A stretch of DNA of 11,355 bases from Armatimonadota bacterium (GTDB lineage Bacteria > Vulcanimicrobiota > JACPDS01): the NCBI GenBank assembly GCA_016183885.1, contig JACPDS010000073.1, forward strand, positions 993 through 12,347, read 5' to 3'. Of this stretch, positions 6,427-11,355 are shown piece after piece. The notes beneath the pieces were generated by a model that was not told the DNA's origin, made no database searches, and saw only the letters and a list, made by a program, of their open reading frames with translations. The position numbers were made by a program, and so were the translations under genes. Position 1 is the stretch's first letter. Each line of letters opens with the position of its first letter.

Positions 6427-7428
6427 ATGCCGAGAATTTTTGATAACATAGAAAACCCATTATTAAAAGCCCTGCAGGATACGCTTGAAGTTTCTTTCAA
6501 GTCAGATTTTTGCGTGGGTTATTTTAATTTACGGGGCTGGAAACAATTAGACCGCTTTATAGAGAAATGGGAAGGCGGAGAAGGAAACTCCTGCAGGCTG
6601 CTTATAGGCATGTCTGCTCTTCCACAGGAAGAATTAAAAAATTTTTACAGCCTCAATCAAGCTAACGAAATAATTGATAATCCCACAATAGTAAAAATTA
6701 AAAGAAAGCTGGCGGAAGAATTTAAAGAACAGCTCGTTTTAGGTTTTCCGACAAATGACGATGAGGCGGGACTGAGAAGATTATCAGAACAATTAAAATC
6801 AAAAAAAGTCGTTGTTAAATTATTTATTAAACACTCACTGCATGCAAAATTATATCTCCTTTACAGGGACGACAGGATTAATCCAATAATTGGGTATCTG
6901 GGCAGCAGCAATTTAACATTATCGGGTCTTTCTCATCAGGGAGAGTTAAATATTGATGTGCTTGATTCTGACTCTACAATTAAATTGTCCAGATGGTTTG
7001 AAGATAGATGGAATAACAGGTATTGCATAGATATTTCAAGTGAACTGGCTGAAATTATTGATAATAGCTGGGCGCGGGAAAAAGAAATTCCGCCTTATTA
7101 TATTTATTTAAAAATGGCGTATCATCTTTCTCAGGAAGCCCGCGCGGGACAGGCAGAATTTAAAATCCCAAAAGATTTTGGCAAAAAATTACTTGATTTT
7201 CAGGTAAAAGCGGTTCAAATAGCCGCGCATCACCTGCACAAAAGAGGCGGGGTAATGATCGGCGATGTTGTTGGCTTGGGGAAAACTTTAATGGCAACAA
7301 CTCTTGCAAGGATATTTGAAGATGACTTTGACCTTGAAACTTTAATACTTTGTCCTAAAAATCTCGTTCCCATGTGGGAAAAGTACAAGGATTTATATCG
7401 TCAAGCGCTTCAGGATTGTTTTAATTGA
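6427..7428 (+). CDS. N-terminal fragment: PLD-type nuclease domain plus helicase motifs I and Ia
   Basis: Encodes 333 residues up to a frameshift-generated stop; the last eight or so residues (QALQDCFN) are out-of-frame. Residues about 1-215 form a phospholipase-D-fold domain: HSLHAKLYLLYRDD (His139, Lys141) followed by GYLGSSNLTLSGL (Asn162) is the HxK...GSxN signature, with Glu173 nearby. A family member would cut phosphodiester bonds, and two copies normally form one active site, so dimerisation is likely. Then comes a Q-motif-like LLDFQVKAVQIAAHHL (255-270), Walker A GDVVGLGKT (279-287, Lys286) and motif Ia LILCPKNLVPMWEKY. Without DESH and the C-terminal core this fragment cannot be an ATP-driven translocase, but the nuclease-fold domain is whole. 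It is preceded by an extended -10 promoter and a G-rich ribosome site. Confidence 0.85.
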   Translation: MPRIFDNIENPLLKALQDTLEVSFKSDFCVGYFNLRGWKQLDRFIEKWEGGEGNSCRLLIGMSALPQEELKNFYSLNQANEIIDNPTIVKIKRKLAEEFKEQLVLGFPTNDDEAGLRRLSEQLKSKKVVVKLFIKHSLHAKLYLLYRDDRINPIIGYLGSSNLTLSGLSHQGELNIDVLDSDSTIKLSRWFEDRWNNRYCIDISSELAEIIDNSWAREKEIPPYYIYLKMAYHLSQEARAGQAEFKIPKDFGKKLLDFQVKAVQIAAHHLHKRGGVMIGDVVGLGKTLMATTLARIFEDDFDLETLILCPKNLVPMWEKYKDLYRQALQDCFN

Positions 7429-9730
7429 TGAAAGCCATAATCTTAGAAATAGAGAAGGTAAACGCTACCGCTCAATTCACGAATATCTTGTCCAGAATGA
7501 CAGTAAAGTAATTTTATTAACCGCAACTCCTTATAATAAAACATATTTAGACCTTGCAAGTCAATTGAGGCTGTTTATACCGGATGATAAGCCTCTCGGC
7601 ATAAGGCCCGAGAAATTATTAAGAAAAATCGGCGAACTTGATTTCATAAAACAGCATCAGTGTTCAATTCATTCTCTGGCGGCTTTTGAAAAAAGCATTT
7701 ATCCGGAAGATTGGCGCGATTTAATGCGTCTTTACCTCGTCCGCAGAACCCGCACCTTCATTAAGGAAAATTATGCAAAAACCGATCCAAAAACAGGCAA
7801 GAAATATATTGAATTTGAGGATGGGACAACATCCTATTTTCCCGATCGTATTCCCAAAAATGTATTATTCAAAACTGAGTGTGAAAACGACCAGTATTCA
7901 CGGCTTTATTCTCAGTCTATAACCGATAAGATTAACGAACTTGCCCTGCCAAGGTATGGCCTTGGCAACTATATTGCCGTGCAACCCCAGAAAGAACCAA
8001 CTCAACAGGAATCTAAAATAATTGCGGACTTATCCCGCGCAGGCAAGCGTTTAATGGGGTTTTCAAGAATAAGCTTATTTAAGAGATTGGAAAGCAGCGG
8101 CTCGTCTTTTCTTAAGTCTTTAAACCGGCATATCCTCCGAAATTTTACTTATATTTACGCTCTGGAAAATAACCTTCCAGTTCCTATTGGCCCTCAGGAT
8201 GTAGAAATTCTAGATTCGGATTATTCTGATAACGAAGATGACATTACTCAGAATGTTCTTTTTGAAGATGAAGAAGGGGAAAGCGGTGATAAAAACAATA
8301 ATGAAATAGACCTTCAATGTTTTGATGAAAAAAGCTGCAAACAAAAAGCCGAATTGCTTTACAACATATTTTCAACGAAATTTAAGAAAAGATTCAGGTG
8401 GTTAAATTCATTTCATTTTACGCCTTCATTTAAAAAGAATTTATTAAAAGACGCAAGAAATTTATTGGAAATCCTTAGTGCCAATCCGGAATGGAATCCG
8501 GCAAAAGACGCCAAGCTTAAAAGCCTTATTTTTTTGTGTAAAGAAAAACATAAAAACAATAAAATTCTAATTTTCACGCAATTTGCCGATACTGCAAAAT
8601 ACCTTGAAGAAAACCTGAAGAATGCCGGCATAGAAAAAATTGCCTCCGTTACGGGCAATTCTGAAAATCCCGCCGCTTCTGCCTGGAAATTTAGCCCTAT
8701 CAGCAACGAGATAGATGACAAAAGGATTCTTGAAAATGAATTAAGGGTATTGATTGCAACGGATGTTTTAAGCGAGGGACAGAACCTTCAGGATTGTTCG
8801 ATAATAGTTAATTATGACCTGCCGTGGGCAATTATAAAGCTGATACAGCGAGCGGGTAGAATTGATAGAATCGGACAGAAAGCCGATGAGATAATTTGTT
8901 ATTCTTTCATGCCCGCAGAAGGTATTGAAAAAATATTGAATTTAAGGGGCAGGGTTGCCCAGAGATTGAGGCAGAACGCCGAATTGTTTTTTGAAGATGA
9001 AAGCCACAAGAATTCAATCTGGAAAGATTTATATAACGAAAAAGCGGGAATACTGGACGGGGACGAAGAAGACGAAGTTGACCTTGGTTCCTACGCGTAT
9101 CAAATATGGAAAAACGCAATAGATAAAAACCCAAAACTTAAGAATATTATACCCGAAATATCCCCTGTTTCATATTCTTCAAAAAGCATTGCGGTAAACA
9201 ATAAACTTGCCGAAGGAGTCCTTGTTTACACAAAAACAGGCGATGAAAATGATATGCTTACCTGGGTTGATAAAGAAGGTAAAATTGCAACCCAATCTCA
9301 GCTCGCAATTCTTAAAGCCGCGGAATGCAAACCGGAAACACCTGCGTTGCCGCGAAATGAAAAGCATCACGAGCTTGTAAAAATTGGCATTGAGCATATT
9401 TTAGAGGAAGAAAAATCTGCCGGCGGCCAGCTTGGAAATCGTATGGGCGCAAGGTTCAGGGTTTATGAAAGGTTAATGGATTATGCCGCAAATATTAAAA
9501 ACACATCATTTGATACGGCTGATTTACATAAGACGATTGATGAAGTTTATCGTTATCCGCTTCGCGAATCCGCGAAAGACATTATAAACAGGCAGTTAAA
9601 AACAGGTATCAGTAATGAATCTCTTGCGGAACTTGTAATATCCTTGCATGAAGAGGGGAATCTCTGCATTATTTCAGAGGATGAACTGCCGAAGAAACCG
9701 CAGATAATTTGTTCAATGGGATTATTTTAA
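7403..9730 (+). CDS. C-terminal fragment: SNF2-type helicase motifs II-VI and C-terminal region
   Basis: About 775 residues in frame 2, continuing the preceding fragment. Seen: DESH (7427-7438), LTATPYNK (7517-7540), KILIFTQFADTAKYLEENL starting at 8561 (motif IV), RVLIATDVLSEGQNLQDC (8744-8797, motif V) and QRAGRIDRIGQ (8846-8878, motif VI with arginine finger). Between the two RecA-like lobes is a long insertion with an acidic stretch (about 8200-8330). There is no ATG, GTG or TTG in this frame before TTG 7565, which lies beyond DESH, so the fragment has no sensible start of its own; 7403 marks where homology seems to begin. The family uses ATP to move along double-stranded DNA. The stop is followed after 24 bases by the methylase ATG, so they are co-transcribed. 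Confidence 0.85.
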   Translation, partial: KRFRIVLIDESHNLRNREGKRYRSIHEYLVQNDSKVILLTATPYNKTYLDLASQLRLFIPDDKPLGIRPEKLLRKIGELDFIKQHQCSIHSLAAFEKSIYPEDWRDLMRLYLVRRTRTFIKENYAKTDPKTGKKYIEFEDGTTSYFPDRIPKNVLFKTECENDQYSRLYSQSITDKINELALPRYGLGNYIAVQPQKEPTQQESKIIADLSRAGKRLMGFSRISLFKRLESSGSSFLKSLNRHILRNFTYIYALENNLPVPIGPQDVEILDSDYSDNEDDITQNVLFEDEEGESGDKNNNEIDLQCFDEKSCKQKAELLYNIFSTKFKKRFRWLNSFHFTPSFKKNLLKDARNLLEILSANPEWNPAKDAKLKSLIFLCKEKHKNNKILIFTQFADTAKYLEENLKNAGIEKIASVTGNSENPAASAWKFSPISNEIDDKRILENELRVLIATDVLSEGQNLQDCSIIVNYDLPWAIIKLIQRAGRIDRIGQKADEIICYSFMPAEGIEKILNLRGRVAQRLRQNAELFFEDESHKNSIWKDLYNEKAGILDGDEEDEVDLGSYAYQIWKNAIDKNPKLKNIIPEISPVSYSSKSIAVNNKLAEGVLVYTKTGDENDMLTWVDKEGKIATQSQLAILKAAECKPETPALPRNEKHHELVKIGIEHILEEEKSAGGQLGNRMGARFRVYERLMDYAANIKNTSFDTADLHKTIDEVYRYPLRESAKDIINRQLKTGISNESLAELVISLHEEGNLCIISEDELPKKPQIICSMGLF

Positions 9731-9754
9731 ATAAGAGCTAAATAAGGCTATATT

Positions 9755-11355
9755 ATGGTAATAAATAAAGAGAACGTAAAAAAATTGCTTAAAGATTTCG
9801 ATTTCAAAAGAATTTTTATTGAAGAGCTTGGCTGGGATAATCACAGGCAGTTTGAAAATATTGAGATTAAGACTGAGAATTTTACAATTGAAGGCATGGC
9901 TCAGAAATGCGGCATGGTTGCCTTTATATGCAGCTCCCTTTCAGATGGAAAAATTCCTGAATATAACATAAGAAAAAAAATTGAAACCAGAATATCAAAA
10001 TCTGTTTTTGAGCACCTTATAATTTTCATTGACGGCAGAAAACAAAATCAAAAATGGCAATGGGCAAAAAGAGAAAAAGACAAGCCCGTTGCAATTCGGG
10101 AAGAACATTTTCAGGCAAACCAGACAGGAGAACGGCTTGTTCAAAAAATTGAAAACATAGCCTTTTCTCTTGAGGAAGAGGAAAGCGGAGCTTTGACAAT
10201 AGTTGATGTGGCGAGCAGGGCGCACGGCGCCTTTGATGTTGACAGAGTTACTAAGAAATTCTATGAATACTTCAAAAAAGAGCACGATAAATTTTTAAAA
10301 TTCATTAAGGGGGTAACTGAGAAAGTTGAGCATGAATGGTACGCCTCTCTGATGCTCAATAGATTAATGTTTGTTTATTTCATCCAAAAAAAGGGGTTTC
10401 TGGATGGCGATATTGATTATCTTAAAAATAAATTAAGGCTTGTGCAAGAAAAGGAAGGTAAAAATAAATTTCATTCTTTTTACCGTGAATTTTTGCTTGT
10501 TCTTTTTCATAAGGGCTTGGGCGCGCATGAAAGCGAGCGCAGTGAAAAACTAAAAGCCCTTATAGGCAGGGTGCCGTATTTGAACGGCGGTTTGTTTGAT
10601 GTCCACACGCTTGAAAGGAAATACCCAAAGATAGAAATACCGGATGAAGCTTTTGAAATAATATTTGGTTTTTTTGACCGCTATGACTGGCATCTTGATA
10701 ACAGGCCTTTAAGAAGCGACAATGAAATAAACCCTGATGTGATAGGGTATATTTTTGAAAAATATGTCAACCAGAAACAAATGGGCGCCTATTACACAAA
10801 AGAAGATATTACTGAATACATCAGTAAAAATACTATTATTCCATTCATATTTGATTCTGCAAAAAAAGAATGCGCGATTGCATTCAAATCTGACAGCATT
10901 TTGTGGAAATTACTGCAAAATGACCCGGATAGGTATATTTATGACGCAGTAAAAAAGGGCGTCAATCTGCCTTTACCTGAAGAGATAGCAATCGGTATTG
11001 ATACTTCTAAACCTAATTTACTAAAGAGAAGAAGCAACTGGAATAAACCCGCCCCCGAAGAATACGCCCTGCCCACCGAAATCTGGCGAGAGGTAGTGGA
11101 AAGAAGAAAAAGATATGAAGAAGTAAGGCGTAAAATTGAAAATGGCGAAATCACGGAAATAAATGATTTTATTACTTACAACCTTAATATTCGACAGTTT
11201 GCCCAGGATATCATTGAAAATTGCGAAGGGCCCGAATTGCTTCGGGCTTTTTACTATACGATTGCCGGCAGAAAGCCGCAAAAATCAAATGAAAGGCATA
11301 AAAGGGGCATAAGCATATTAGACCCTACCTGCGGTTCAGGGGCTTTTTTATTTGC
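9755..11355 (+). CDS. Eco57I/COG1002-type adenine DNA methyltransferase, 5' part; 3' end off window
   Basis: 533 codons are open from an ATG with AAGG at 9744-9747 (7-base spacing) to the right edge; family members run to about 1,200 residues, so roughly half is here. Seen: an N-terminal domain with EELGWDN, IRKKIETRISKSVFEHLIIFIDG and QKWQWAKRE; a helical segment with EWYASLMLNRLMFVYFIQKKGFLDGD (194-219); YLNGGLFDVH (275-284); NPDVIGYIFEKYVNQKQMGAYYTKEDITEYI (326-356), the conserved approach to the methylase fold; and motif I DPTCGSGAFLF (523-533), which binds S-adenosylmethionine. The catalytic NPPY/F motif and the DNA-recognition domain should follow outside the window. I see no PD-(D/E)XK nuclease motif, so any cutting would come from the PLD domain of the upstream protein. 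Likely role: N6-adenine modification and target recognition for a restriction or anti-phage system. No stop or frameshift interrupts it. Confidence 0.92.
   Translation, partial: MVINKENVKKLLKDFDFKRIFIEELGWDNHRQFENIEIKTENFTIEGMAQKCGMVAFICSSLSDGKIPEYNIRKKIETRISKSVFEHLIIFIDGRKQNQKWQWAKREKDKPVAIREEHFQANQTGERLVQKIENIAFSLEEEESGALTIVDVASRAHGAFDVDRVTKKFYEYFKKEHDKFLKFIKGVTEKVEHEWYASLMLNRLMFVYFIQKKGFLDGDIDYLKNKLRLVQEKEGKNKFHSFYREFLLVLFHKGLGAHESERSEKLKALIGRVPYLNGGLFDVHTLERKYPKIEIPDEAFEIIFGFFDRYDWHLDNRPLRSDNEINPDVIGYIFEKYVNQKQMGAYYTKEDITEYISKNTIIPFIFDSAKKECAIAFKSDSILWKLLQNDPDRYIYDAVKKGVNLPLPEEIAIGIDTSKPNLLKRRSNWNKPAPEEYALPTEIWREVVERRKRYEEVRRKIENGEITEINDFITYNLNIRQFAQDIIENCEGPELLRAFYYTIAGRKPQKSNERHKRGISILDPTCGSGAFLF

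Larger units (their letters stand above)
6427..9730 (+). pseudogene. PLD-nuclease/SNF2-helicase defence protein, split by a frameshift near 7402
   Basis: Two adjoining reading frames together encode one protein of about 1,100 residues: a phospholipase-D-fold nuclease domain, a SNF2-type helicase core and a long C-terminal region. The join lies between helicase motif Ia (LCPKNLVPMWEKY) and motif II (DESH). Frame 1 stops at the TGA 7426-7428, while frame 2 carries RFRIVLIDESHNLRNREG from about 7403. Every other stretch is clean, so the break is a single recent lesion or an assembly error. Only about 20 residues separate the motif Ia Trp from DESH, shorter than I recall for this family. A deletion of 3n+2 bases (about 50-60) near 7396-7408 fits better than a one-base insertion. 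The next gene, a methylase, is intact. Confidence 0.8.

Noticed and set aside
7400..7430. Programmed +1 frameshift joining the two helicase fragments
   Set aside because: There is no RF2-like CTT TGA site or slippery run at the stop, and the linker between motif Ia and DESH appears shortened. A deletion or assembly error explains it better.
7565..9730. Independent gene starting at TTG 7565
   Set aside because: The same frame carries DESH and LTATPYNK upstream of this TTG, so the start lies inside a helicase domain and is an artefact of the frameshift.
8413..10285. Minus-strand open frames opposite the helicase and methylase
   Set aside because: They show low-complexity or hydrophobic translations with no ribosome sites and no domain logic; they are shadows of the plus-strand genes.
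10755..11281. Small frames on both strands within the methylase
   Set aside because: The frame of the methylase is continuous and carries GAYYTKED and DPTCGSGAF across this stretch.
1..11355. CRISPR array
   Set aside because: No regularly spaced direct repeats of 20-40 bases are present; the only tandem repeat is the 12-base coding one at 2260-2295.

Overview
The window is AT-rich bacterial DNA with every recognisable gene on the + strand. TGA and TAA both act as ordinary stops, so recoded-UGA lineages are unlikely. The base composition, a ligase-ACP-acyltransferase fusion, and GC-rich palindromes in the spacers suggest an uncultured candidate-phylum-type bacterium. I cannot place it more exactly, and that is inference only.

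Layout: (1) 2-811 is the 3' part of a subtilisin-like (S8) serine protease whose N-terminus lies off the window. (2) 1085-2526 is a two-gene unit: a NifS/IscS-type cysteine desulfurase, overlapped by 4 bases (ATGA) with a small four-cysteine protein of unknown function. (3) 2527-2943 is a gene-free island with perfect hairpins and an IS-terminus-like sequence. (4) 2944-6116 is a second two-gene unit, again with an ATGA overlap: a cyclase/kynurenine-formamidase-fold hydrolase and an 847-residue fusion of acyl-activating enzyme, acyl carrier domain and PlsC-type acyltransferase. (5) 6117-6426 is a spacer with diverged relatives of the island sequences and a good sigma70-type promoter. (6) 6427-11355 is an anti-phage or restriction-modification-like locus: a PLD-nuclease/SNF2-helicase protein broken by a frameshift near 7402, then an intact Eco57I/COG1002-type adenine DNA methyltransferase that runs off the right edge.

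The first two units are housekeeping-like (sulfur mobilisation; lipid or acyl metabolism). They use very AT-rich codons, with TTA dominant for Leu. The defence locus is visibly less AT-rich (for example 21/60 G+C at 9361-9420 against 11/60 at 5281-5340), uses more CTT, CTG and TTG for Leu, and sits next to a spacer carrying mobile-element-like ends. This fits acquisition by transfer. The helicase and methylase would form a nuclease-translocase plus modification pair, comparable in parts to single-chain Type ISP enzymes or to the drmD-drmMI pair of class 1 DISARM. In this sequence the nuclease-translocase reading frame is disrupted while the modification frame is intact.
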